Of a DNA stretch of 64,000 bases, positions 43,601 through 53,935 are shown in pieces. Both the position numbers and the translations under genes were made by a program. Below the pieces are notes generated by a model that did not search any database, had not been told where the DNA came from, and saw only the letters and a list, made by a program, of their open reading frames with translations. Position 1 is the first letter of the stretch, and every line of letters begins with the position of its first letter. The DNA comes from Pelobates cultripes (Eukaryota; Chordata; Amphibia; Anura; Pelobatidae), in contig OW240913.1 of assembly GCA_933207985.1 (NCBI GenBank), positions 361,906,377 through 361,970,376 of the forward strand, given 5' to 3'.

Positions 43601-43893
43601 TTTTATTTTTTCATTGTGTTTTTGACCCTATTTATTTGGGCTAACTCTATCCTCTTACAACTATAATGAAAAATGTTTGGGGGTCAATATTTACAGGTTA
43701 TTATACGTGTTGGATTTTATAATGTTAAGATATGCTTTTTATATACGGATCCAATTCTCTACCTGTATTTTCTGTTAACTTTGTTATATTATGCAATTCA
43801 ACACCATTGTAATGTTTAGTTTTTCGTTTGTTTGTTTGTTTTTGTACTGTTATTGACCTTCAATAAAAATTGCTTAAACAGAAAAAATAAAAA
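43600..43893 (+). repeat. LINE-like 3' tail (probable L1/Tx1 type)
   Basis: The end TATTGACCTTCAATAAAAAT, then TGCTTAAAC and an A-rich run (43850-43893), has the form of L1/Tx1-group 3' ends: poly(A) signal then A-rich tail. The preceding T-rich GTTTGTTTGTTTGTTTTTGT fits. No coding sequence is seen upstream, so it would be a 5'-truncated copy. Confidence 0.4.
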
Positions 43894-44185
43894 AGAGGAA
43901 ACCATATGGAAGCAGGTTCCCAATTAGATCTGTAATTTTTCCGTCAATGTCTTTTGAACAAAACTGAAGATGTTTTCTTTATTCTTCACTGTGTCCTGTC
44001 TAATGTAATTCTAAAATAGATAAATGCCATATAGAAGATCATTTTGGTGCGTTATCCCTTAGGAGAAAAGGACTAGATATTTTCTGACAGTCTCTCTGAT
44101 GTATTGTTTCATGATCTGCCTATTATTTCCACACATACATGTGTTTAATCTTGTGCCACCACTATTTATTACATTTTTCGAACAT

Positions 44186-44360
44186 CAAAGCAACACTTCA
44201 ATTGCCATAACCACTACAGCTTGCTGGGCACTTCTCTCTGCTACTACGAATGCCGGAAAGCAAGCGTTCCTAAGCAGGACTTCTCATTGTCTGTCTGAGA
44301 GCAATCTGCTAAAGATCCTAAAGCCTTCTGTAGTGGCTATGGTGCTTGATTTTTCTTTAA
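44186..44360. mobile_element. Short TTAA-type MITE remnant
   Basis: CCATAACCACTACAGC (left) and CTGTAGTGGCTATGG (right) are inverted; the right end runs to CTTTAA. Related in style to the other TTAAAG-ended MITEs. It overlaps an exon-like frame on minus, which is therefore discounted. Confidence 0.55.
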
Positions 44361-44585
44361 CGCCAAGTATATCATAAATACGCAAAAAAGACCACATCTG
44401 ACGAGACAGGTAGACTAACAGTAAATCACCCATTTTGGAAGACATTGCATACAGTAGGTATGGACACGAGTGAACTGCAGGAAGAAAAAAATATATATAC
44501 TGTCCGTGTGTCACAAGTTAAGTAGGTTGCACCTCCAGGGTTTGTATCCTAACTCTGTAATTGGGCTTCAAGATATGGTAAATGA

Positions 44586-45084
44586 ACAAATAAATATGAA
44601 TACCGCACTCTAGTCATGTATATGACAAAAAGATGAAAAAAGTGTAAATAATGCAATTACTTTATTGTTACCTACTTTTAAATATGAGTGATTACGAAAA
44701 TATTGTTTACATCGTATATACGGTTACATTCATTTCATCGTATGTACAATAGCTATTTACAAAAAATAATAACCAAAACCCTCCATAAGTTCTATTTAAA
44801 TTCATCAAATGGATGTATATATGGCAATGATCCCACCGGTGATGTCCGAGCAAAATATCTAGCATGTGAAAAAAAGCTGCTGCTGACTGTGTAAAGTCAT
44901 AGAGACAACGAAGAAAAAAGGAAGAAAAAAAGGAAAAAATTAAAAATTATAAAAAAAATTAAAGTCCAAAGTCCTAAATGCAACAGTCCAGAAAACTATA
45001 GTGCACTATAATAATCTCTATATATAAGTGGATCTCACCAGTTGGGATATCCTCTTTATAAAAAGAGAGTTGAAGAAGATGGAG
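44586..45084 (-). repeat. PLE terminal repeat, left copy
   Basis: About 500 bases, inverted relative to 47620-48118 and nearly identical: for example a 68-codon frame at 44688-44894 and its mirror at 47810-48016 differ at one residue. That frame is not a gene. Small differences include an ATGAAAAAA insertion near 44632-44640 and single substitutions. Confidence 0.92.
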
Positions 45085-45186
45085 AGTTTTCTGTTGTTGG
45101 ATGAAAAATGAAGAGGGTGAATCTACTCCAGCAGGTTGGATAGGCTGTCCTTCCTCTGTAGTGAAATGCTCCTGCTGCAAAGTCGT

Positions 45187-45213
45187 CAGATGAAGAGTTC
45201 ACCTCACCGAAAC
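45187..45213 (+). ncRNA. Possible decayed hammerhead-like motif next to the PLE repeat
   Basis: CAGATGA (expected CTGATGA), GAG-TTCAC-CTC as a short stem-loop, then GAAAC. It lies antisense to the PLE coding strand. One core base is wrong and stem II is short, so this is weak. Confidence 0.2.
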
Positions 45214-46244
45214 AGGTATGAATGCATGTGATTCAAAATGGCCGACAGTATATGGGCTGCGAGCTCGGGACATCCATGTCCCTTCGAAGGTCCCTGTAGT
45301 CTGCCAAACGAAATAAACAGTGATTTATATACCAGTCCAGGACGGCTAAATCAAGCCATATCCACCCCTTTGTGCTCTTCCACTTCCGCATTGCGACGTC
45401 TACGTGCGTCAATGGGTCATCCGTATTCTGCACAACTTTATTGTTCACTCTTCTAACAGACAGACAAGTTAGTGAATGGAAGCAATCGAAGAATACTTAA
45501 TCTTAATACCAATAAATTATTGACATATTGAAATGTCGAAAATTATAACTGCTGTATATAGCAGAAGAGAGCTATGGGGTAGACAATTTATTAAAAAAAG
45601 GAATATATAATATATAATCCTTACAAAGGAAATAAAATAAACTGTCTAAACATACCTATTTGCAACTATTTATATACGGAAAAAGAGCTAAGTAAACCAA
45701 ATTACCCTGTTACAGATAAGTAAAAAATGTTGAGCAGACCCTATTATAAGATCAAAAGGTTTTTATAATAACCAACAATGTGGTATTTGAAAATTGTATA
45801 AAAAATAAAAAATAGAAAGATATCTATAAAAAATACTACATTCTTAATTAAGATAATATAGTGTTCATATTGACTGCTAACCATCAAACTTACCTGCAGC
45901 AGGTGATCAAGGGGTAAAAAAGAACGAAAAAAATCTTTATAAGTCGGAAAACTGATCCGCTGTATGAAAACAAAGGGTAAAATTCTTATCAATATTTTGA
46001 AACCGTATAACAAATATAAGCATTATCCATAAGTGCAACTCACCAGCCATGCAGTAGCCCAAAGTGCCCCCGGGCCATATACGTGAGGGACCCTGTGCTG
46101 TGGGCAGGTAGCGGACCCATAAGGGTCAATATGACACCGGGAAAGGACGACGGACCAATAATGGTCAAAAGAAGCCACTGTAAGGAGCACAGAAACAAAA
46201 GAAAGCAGACCATCATGAGCTAATGTTGTTGAATAGGAAAACAC

Positions 46245-46571
46245 TCATAAAAAATGTTTAAGGTCATAGTCCTCGTTAAGGCCTAGTGGTGACAAGGTCT
46301 CCAAGGTACTAATCCATTTTGTTTCCCTTTGAAGTAAAAGTTTCTGTCTATCACCTCCTCTACGGAGGGGTGGAATTCTATCTATAACCTGAAACCTCAA
46401 TTGGTTCACATTATGGCCATACGTTTTAAAGTGCCTCGGTACCGGAGCCTCCACTGTATCATGTTGCAACGCTGCCCTAATGCTCCTTTTGTGCTCCCCT
46501 ATCCGTTCTTTCACCGGCCGGATGGTCTCCCCCACATATAAGAACCCACAGGGACACTTAAGTATATACAT
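46245..46571 (-). pseudogene. PLE GIY-YIG endonuclease domain
   Basis: The C-terminal nuclease of Penelope-like elements nicks target DNA. The frame reads MYILKCPCGFLYVGETIRPV, then KERIGEHKRSIR, with the LYVGET core, conserved Arg and the CPC cysteine pair typical of PLE GIY-YIG domains, and ends RETKWISTLETLSPLGLNED before the stop at 46245. It is about 108 codons and seems complete at the C-terminus. It is out of frame with the RT part upstream, so at least one frameshift separates them. Confidence 0.92.
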
Positions 46572-46827
46572 GACAAAGTCTGAGCTGCACGTAACAAAAA
46601 AATTTTTCCCGACCGAGGTTGAACAAAATATTCCCCCTTGATCACACTACTACAGTGTGAGCAATTGAGGCATGGAAATGTGCCCTTCTTAGGTTCTGAA
46701 AAGAATCTGGTTTGTTTTTTAGAGCTACCGATGTCTGACCTTACTATGAAAAAAGTGGAAAATGTTGAAATATCGGGGGTAATTGAGAATCATCCTGAAA
46801 TAGCTGCCAATGTTTTAATATAACTTG

Positions 46828-47610
46828 TCAAATATCCCTATTCAGTGGAGTGTATGGTGTCACGAACGTTAACCTCTCTACCTTATTGTTGGCTCCTGAG
46901 CCTGAGAGGGTTTCCTGACAGGAAAGAATTTCAACTTTCTGTCGCTGATTCTCAAATATTTGTGTAGGATATCCCCTCTCCACAAATTTGTTGGCCATAA
47001 AGTCTAATCCTGTAATCACTTTATCCTCTTGTGATACTATCCTCCTCACTCTTAGCAGTTGACTAAATGGTAAACCGTTCTTGAGGTGAATTGGGTGAAA
47101 GCTGGCGTATGTTAATAAGTTGTTACGATCTGTCAGTTTTATGTACAAGTCACTGTGAAGACAATTATCTACCCTCTGTACTTGGACATCTAAGAACGGG
47201 ACCGTAGTCGTGTCACAATACATAGTGAATTTAATATTAAGATCTTGCGTGTTCAAGGACTCATAGAAATCCTGTAACTGGGCCCTAGTGCCACTCCAAC
47301 ATATGAACACATCATCTATATATATCTTTTCCAAATCAGGCATTTCACAAATAAAGGATGTTGATAAATATACGTCTCTTCCAGACGATTCATATAAATG
47401 TTTGTGTATCTTGGAGCGACATTCGAGCCCATAGTTGTACCTTTAATCTGTTTGTAGTATTTGTCCCCAAACAGAAAGTAATTCCCTGTTAAAATAAAGG
47501 TCAGTAATTCCCTAATGTATTTTCTGGTGTCCTCTTGTTGGATCAGTTTAGGGTCCTTGTCTAATGTCCAATCAACCGCCTCTATCCCTCTATTATGATC
47601 TATGGAATGT
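46828..47610 (-). pseudogene. PLE reverse transcriptase, 5'-truncated
   Basis: Only the C-terminal part of the RT remains. 47600-47345 reads (in one frame) a segment containing LTGNYFLFGDKYYKQIKGTT and MGSNVAPRYTNIYMNRLEE, the PLE motif with GTxMGxxxAP. The frame breaks in TATATATAGATG (about 47318-47329), where two extra bases separate it from the catalytic YIDDVFICW segment of 47343-46828. Later text (FLDVQVQRVDNCLHSDLYIK; YASFHPIHLKNGLPFSQLLR) is typical of PLE RT thumb and connector. The N-terminal palm and fingers are lost at 47620. Confidence 0.88.
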
Positions 47611-47619
47611 TAATTTTAC

Positions 47620-48118
47620 CTCCATCTTCTTCAACTCTCTTTTTATAAAGAGGATATCCCAACTGGTGAGATCCACCTGTATATAGAGATTATTATAGTG
47701 CACTATAGTTTTCTGGACTGTTGCATTTAGGACTTTGGACTTTTATTTTTTTTATAATTTTTAATTTTTTCCTTTTTTTCTTCCTTTTTTCTTCGTTGTC
47801 TCTATGACTTTACACAGTCAGCAGCAGCTTTTTTTCACATGCTAGATATTTTGCTCGGACATCACCGGTGGGATCATTGCCATATATACATCCATTTGAT
47901 GAATTTAAATAGAACTTATGGAGGGTTTTGGTTATTATTTTTTGTAAATAGCTATTGTACATTCGATGAAATGAATGTAACCGTATATACAATGTAAACA
48001 ATATTTTCGTAATCACTCATATATTTAAAAGTAGGTTAAGGTAACAATCAAGTAATTGCATTATTTACACTTTTTGTCATATACATGACTAAGTGCGGTA
48101 TTCATATTTATTTGTTAA
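47620..48118 (+). repeat. PLE terminal repeat, inverted right copy
   Basis: Reverse complement of 44586-45084, joined directly to the truncated RT. It ends at about 48118 (ATATTTATTTGTTAATT). Homopolymer runs (47742-47790) differ slightly in length between copies. Confidence 0.92.
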
Positions 48119-48284
48119 TTGACTATGAGGCTTTATTAGGGTTAACCTTGAATACCTGCACCTTAGACGTGATTGAGTGCCAGCACAAATTGTATTTTTG
48201 TATGTCAAGATATGGTAAGGTGGATTGGAATAAAGCATGCTGTCCAGTCTTATTTCCTTCAATAAATCATTAAAAACTCACTTC

Positions 48285-49200
48285 TCTAACCCCTTCTTAC
48301 CGTTCAGGACCAGCACTGTTTTTACATTTCTGCGGTGTCAGAGTTTAGCTGTAATTTTCTTCTTACTCATTTACTGTACCCACAAATATATACTGTTTTT
48401 CTCGCCATTAAATGGTCTTTCTAAAGATACCATTATTTTCATCATATCATATAATTTACTATAAAAAAAATTATAAAATATGATAAAACAAAATGTAAAC
48501 AAAAAACACTTTTTTTAACTTTGACCCCCAAAATCTGTTACACATCTACAACTGCTAAAAAACACCCATGCTAAATAGTTTCAAGATTTTGTCCAGAGTT
48601 TAGAAATACCCAATGTTAACATGTTCCTAGCTTTTTTTTTTTTTGCAAGTTATAGGGCAATAATTACAAGTAGGACATTGATGTTTTAAAATATATATAT
48701 TTTAAAAATGTATCCATAGTGACATTGTAACACTGTTATGTGTTAAATCTCTGAATCACACCTCACATGTACATATTTATTTTAAAGTGGGCAACCCAGG
48801 GTATTCAATAGGGGGTATGTCCAGTCTTTGTTTGTTAACAAAAATACAAAACACTATTATGAATGCTAACTTTGGCCAGTGTATGTGACTAAGTGGCTAC
48901 TAAAAAAGACTGAACATAACCCATTTGCAATACCTTGTGTTGTCTTCTTTTGCAAATGGTATGCCATCATGGGGGTAATTCTCTTTCCTGGGCTACCATG
49001 CGCTCTGAAAAGCAATGTAACTAATATGGCAAATTATAATGTGAAGAAACAGAAAATCAAGCCTTCTATTTGACCCTGTAACTTTCAAAAACACGATAAA
49101 ACCTGTACATGGGGGGTACTGTTTTGCGTGGGAGACTTCGCTGAACTCAAATATTAGTGTTTCAAAACAGTAAAACAAATCACAACAATGATATCGGGCA
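48285..49200. repeat. Old CCCCTT-ended repeat family fragment
   Basis: AACCCCTTCTTACCGTTCAG at 48289, then TCTCGCCATTAAATGG, ACTTTGACCCCCAAAATCTG and AGAAATACCCAATG, is text I associate with a large dispersed amphibian repeat that opens TTAACCCCTTAAGGACCA. The right end was not found. No ORF of substance. Confidence 0.4.
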
Positions 49201-49280
49201 GGTCCCTCGAATTGTAATTAATAAAATGACTTAATTATGTAAAAATGTTATATAAATATATTTGTATAATTTAAATATAT

Positions 49281-49283
49281 ACA

Positions 49284-49350
<67 letters not shown>
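49281..49350. repeat. (TG)n(TA)n microsatellite
   Basis: TG then TA dinucleotides for about 70 bases, abutting the PLE-like block that follows. Confidence 0.95.
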
Positions 49351-49374
49351 TATTTTTATTTATATATTGCTATA

Positions 49375-49740
49375 TATATCCAAAAGACAAAAAGAGAGCA
49401 CTCGGATTTTCAAAAGTCAATGATCGTGTATTCAAATTTGCATAGGAAATAAATGTTTCGACCTTAACTAGTTCTTTATCAAGATGCTGTATAAACAATA
49501 ATGCAAAGTATATATACCCCATAAAATTAAAAGAAAGTGATAAGCTTACCAGTGATCAAAGTGCACGAGACCCTGTCCCCCATGCCAATCGGACCACCCC
49601 TCATTAACGTGCTCATGATGACGTCATGCGGTAGGACCTCCAGAACTAGAGAGCGTCCCTTTGCCAAGGAATGGAAAGCATTATTACAGTTGTACTTATG
49701 TAACATCTGGGGATCTGTCTTTTGGGCACCTCTGTTCTAG
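49375..49740 (-). mobile_element. Probable PLE-type terminal remnant
   Basis: It begins after the TA run with AAAAGAGAGCACTCGGATTT, similar to GGAGCACTCACTTGGATTTT at 19779-19798, and contains a hammerhead-like GAAAC box on minus (49459-49455) preceded by CTTGATAAAG (49483-49474). No coding sequence. Confidence 0.45.
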
Positions 49741-51972
49741 ATTATTATAATAAACACAAAAGTGAGAGAAATCAAGTTACTTAAAAGGGTAAGTAGTTTT
49801 TTTTTTTTTCTTCACTTCTGTTAACAAGACTACTCTGTTAGTAATATATGTTGGCTCAAAAATAAACAAAATGAAATAGCGTTTCCCTTTAAACGCTCAC
49901 TTTTAGCTGTTACTGTAGCAATGCCTCTGAAATTTGTGGCACCAAAGTCACATGTTTGCATCACCCAGTGGGCAAAACCCTTTGTGTTACTAGAAGATAA
50001 GAAACAATGGGCAGAATGGAATTTGTATTCCTGAAAAAAATGCTTAGTGATAAGCGCAAAAAGGTGGCGTAATCTAAATTATATTTGATTTGAATGTATT
50101 TCTTCAAGAGCAGGCCATTATTAGCATTCCTGTGGGTTTACAAAGATACATATCACAGCACAGCTAAGCTGGTCCCAGCTCGCCAAAAGCATCTGGTAAC
50201 TTTCCATCTGCATAGTAAATTTCTTGATAACGGCGCCGGCTGGCACATAGACCTAGCGAAACGCTTGTTTCTTCGCCATGTGCTGAGCAAATACTTGCTA
50301 TAACGTTAAGAGCCAATAATAGTCTGGGTCTCGTGTCTCTGAGGACTGCAGTTAATTAACTTCTCAGGCACACACAGACATGCTCTCTGAACTGTGCCTC
50401 TTCTATACTTAAATCAACAGATAATAAAACCCATTAACTCTTCATTTCTAATTAGCGTTCAGTGTTGCTTGTCAGAAATATTTGCAAAATAAGATGCAGT
50501 GTACAAAAATAAGTTTTGGTGGTAACTCTATAGATAGGGCTGAACTTTGTAAACTTGGCATTCCAAATGTTTCATAACTACATTTCCCATGATTCTCAGG
50601 CAGCCTTAAAAGAACATGTTAACTTTAAAAAGAAGTATATTACACTTGAAGGGCTACTCCTGAGTAAACCTCGCTGTGTTGGTCTGCCCCTGCCCCAAAA
50701 TAAATTAAGATAAAATTACCCCTGATCCTCCGAGGCTAACATCACACTCAGGGAGGGAGAGTTAAGGGGAGGGCATGGATCTGCCAATGACTGTTTGGTG
50801 CCAGCATTCTGTATGTGCTAGGATTAGATGTCAAATTTGGATCAAATTCACATTAGCTGCACCGAGCTCTTGGCTAATGATGGCCCGATAATGGGGTCAG
50901 AGGTGGCATTAAAAAGCAGAAAGGTTAAAATCTCTATGTGCAGTAATTCATAGCGAAACCCAATGCATATTGCTGTCAAGGTGCGTGGAGTTATATTTTA
51001 ACGTCATATTGTTACCTTTCCTCAATAATTTTTTTTTAAATGTACAAAATATTAATACTGCTGCTCCTTCTCTGGTAAAGTCCTCAATGGTCGTGACTTA
51101 TGTCCAATCAGATGCTTCTCATAGAAGCATTGAGGTAGTAAGGCTTACATGCAGCAACCATCGCACTCCACCAATCTGAAATCTGTTTTAGAGAACCATT
51201 AGATAAGTGCAGCATTATCACACTGTGTGTCATTTCACCAAATGTGAAGTTTTTCAAAAATCGAAGGTCGGGCAAGCTCTGATTTCCATTTTCTATCTAT
51301 TCACTGTTAAGAGAATGGCATTGACGATATTTATAAAGGCAAATCCATTTCAGATATTCACAACTTGATCATTTGCCTGTAGTAATCTCATGCATTATGT
51401 ACAGACATTTTATACAAGATATTTGTGACCGGCCCATGGTGTTCTAGAATGAGGAAACATTTGACATTGGTCGGCTTATGATGCCCAGTGACGCTGCCGG
51501 AGGTGGAGTTACGTCTCCAGCAGCAAAAGGGTTAAACACAGAATGCCCAGAGTTTTGTAGGAAAATGCTACACATACAGATTCCAGGCACCATGACCACT
51601 TCAAATCACTGTCCCTACCACTCTCCGTAAAGGTTATACAATTCATCCACAACCCTTTCTGTAGAGATCAAATCACAAAGTATGTCTTTACAGAGATATT
51701 AACAGAGAGTATATCTACACTGGAGTCACAATTTACAGTGGTGAATATGATAAACCTTTAGTGACTGAAATGAATGTGTGTACATGGAAACACGAAGAGA
51801 GAAAACAAATCTGGCTCGCCTGTACATCAGCAGTCATTTCCCACAACATTCACATATGTGGAATGAAGTAATCTGCTTCCAAAAAACACTGCAAGTAACA
51901 CATTATATTATTAGGATCAGTTTGTGGGAGTTCTGTACAGATGCTGCATTCTCCCAATACTCGGTGTACATT
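49741..51972. other. No gene recognised
   Basis: Mostly unique AT-rich sequence; 50640-50790 looks like a decayed MITE (GAAGGGCTACTCCTGAG). No exon supported. Confidence 0.5.
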
Positions 51973-52053
51973 AGTGAAGATGTTTAATGGAGGCAGTGTA
52001 GTTTAATGGAGATAGTAAAGTTTAATGGAAAGGGTTTAGTTTAATGGAGAATG
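51973..52053. repeat. Minisatellite fragment A
   Basis: Four units of the TTTAATGGAGA-type 20-mer (GTAGTTTAATGGAGATAGTA). The same array reappears at 53371-53421 and 58829-59700. Confidence 0.85.
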
Positions 52054-52372
52054 TAGCAGAGCTTCAATACCCTGGTTGGGTATTTCCGCTAGATTATCCC
52101 TCAAGCTGGAAGAAAGCACTGTTATAGCCTTTATTCCCCCTACACATCAGATGACACTTCAGGCTCCCCCTGGCTTTTAGGGAGCGATTGTTCCATAGTA
52201 TCTGTTGTACATTCCTTTCAAATAGCGCTCTCATAGACTGAGGTGAAGTGGGTGAAATCAGAGATGGAATGACAGGGAAGTGATACTCATTGCGGCTGAC
52301 TCAGAGTTCCAGATAATTACAGTTAGGTCTCCCTGAAGTCTTGATGGCTTACTCAGGTTCCCTAGGACTGCT

Positions 52373-53258
52373 TGTAACGACCACTTGTATAACCGATACC
52401 CGTTCACCTATTTTCTCCCGAACTGTTGAGTGATTATAGCTCGCAGTTTGGGTGTTGGTTCGAATGATTCTCCATACGAATGTCGGCCTCTCAAGTGTAT
52501 TCTCCCTCAAAGTAGACAGGTACCCAAACATCAGTCGAAACTAGATGAAGGGCGTAACAGGAATGATTTTAATGGTGCCACACTGGCTTTTATGCAAGTC
52601 CCCATGCAATGGGTACTCCCACATGGGCCTTGTAGGGGACTCCAACACAAACTTACAAACCAATAACAACAGGGTTACAAAGTAGGACACTCCCATAGCA
52701 AACATACAATCCCTCCTCTCTGCCTGGGAGATAATTGAGTCAGATACTGCAATAACTCAATTATCTCCAGGCAGAAAAAACGCATTTTCCACAAAACTTC
52801 AAAAGTACCCCAAAAAACATAAAATCCCCATAAATGTTACATCCCCTGATAGCCCTGATCTGGGTGACCAACATATCCAAAAATCACCCAGATCAATTCA
52901 GGGATTTAGGAGTTTCATGAAAGTCTTAGTTTGAACGACCACACATGAGGCTCTTGCCCAGAAATAGTTCCGTGAGTTTAGGTTGTGCAGTCGGTCTATT
53001 TCTGAAAGTCTGTAAACCGAACAAATCCACGAACAGGACCCCCTGGCTCATAGTAGCGTTTGTTCCCCTAATTTGTGGGAAAAAAACTACTGAACAGCGC
53101 TCTCCTGGCTGGTTGGGAAAAGGAAGCAGGTGTTCGCAAAGTTTGACTGGTGTTCTCTTTGAAGTTCATGAGCCAGGGGGGTGGTTGGTAGTTTCAACTA
53201 CCAAACGGAAAAAATTGCAAGATACCGAAATAACAGGGTAATTTCTTCACACCGCTTA
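52373..53258 (-). mobile_element. LTR related to the 18.6-19.6 kb LTR
   Basis: Read on minus, CTTGCATAAAAGCCAGTGTG (TATA, about 52605-52586), ATTAAA (about 52573) and the end GGTCGTTACA (52382-52373) parallel GCTTAAAAGCCGTGTGTGGC, AATAAT and TTCCGCTACA of the LTR at 18587-19578. The 5' end is probably TGTAAGCGGTGTGAAG (53258 leftward). A strong hairpin (GAGATAATTGAGT and its complement, 52721-52776) lies in it. No matching target duplication was found, so boundaries are tentative. Confidence 0.5.
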
Positions 53259-53370
53259 CAGGTATGATGAGGAAGAACTCTTTTGGCGTAGTTCGAAAAG
53301 GCAAGGTAGGGAAAGCAAGGGTGAGTGTTATAGTCTTTTAGGAATGGTTTTAGGGACACAAGGCAGGCTT

Positions 53371-53421
53371 AGTAAAGATGAAGTTTAATGGAGACTGTAA
53401 TTTAATGGAGACGGTGAATTT
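53371..53421. repeat. Minisatellite fragment B
   Basis: AAGTTTAATGGAGACTGTAA and two further units, then abruptly CACGGCCAGACTGGGGATAC, which looks like a transposon end. Confidence 0.8.
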
Positions 53422-53547
53422 CACGGCCAGACTGGGGATACAAAGCAGCCCTGAAAAAAAAAAAAAATGCTAGCCCCATAAGTCATTGCACCATATATTG
53501 TCTCATGTAATATGTAAGGCTATGTCTTGCCACCCCAGATGATTGAG

Positions 53548-53590
<43 letters not shown>

Positions 53591-53595
<5 letters not shown>

Positions 53596-53935
53596 GCATG
53601 GAATTTATCTAATACATAATGGAATGTAGAAGGAGAAGCAAAGTTGGTTGAGGTGTGCCGAAACCAATGTACGAGTAGGCCTGTAAAAGAGGGCCCACAA
53701 AGATGAATTGTTACTATAGATGGGTGTAGGTGGGTGGGGACAAACAGCTTGCACGACAAAGGTAAGTGGGGGGTAGGATTTATATAGGATCATAACTTCT
53801 CCCACAAATTCAGGCCAAATGGCCTTCCAACTTGTGCTCAGAATTTATCTAATACGTAATGGAATACGTAGAAGGAGAAGCAAAGTTGGTTGAGGTGTGC
53901 CGAAACCAACGTACGAGTAGGCCTGTAAAAAGAGG
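53591..53935. repeat. Direct duplication of about 100 bp
   Basis: 53591-53692 and 53831-53935 share AATTTATCTAATAC-TAATGG and GCAAAGTTGGTTGAGGTGTG, then CCGAAACCAA-GTACGAG, about 240 bases apart and in the same orientation. Confidence 0.85.

Larger units (their letters stand above)
44586..48118 (-). mobile_element. Penelope-like element between inverted pLTRs
   Basis: A PLE on minus has the 3' part of its reverse transcriptase and a GIY-YIG nuclease (47610-46245), a 3' region (46244-45085) and a terminal block at 45084-44586. The same block is repeated inverted at 47620-48118 directly against the truncated RT. Target duplications were not clear. PLEs are known for pseudo-LTRs in direct or inverted arrangement and for 5' truncation, and this copy shows both. 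Frameshifts make it inactive. Confidence 0.88.

Noticed and set aside
44284..44475. Exon-like minus frame after TTTTTTTCTTCCTGCAG
   Set aside because: The acceptor looks good, but more than half of the open frame falls in a TTAA-type MITE (44186-44360) and no donor is evident.
44688..44894. 68-codon frame found twice (also 47810-48016) as a possible gene
   Set aside because: The duplication is the inverted PLE terminal block; the frame has no start context or domain.
50220..50290. Imperfect hairpin GCACAT...GCGAA / TTCGC...ATGTGC, possible structured RNA
   Set aside because: Short arms with bulges, no conserved core, no flanking signals; within chance expectation.
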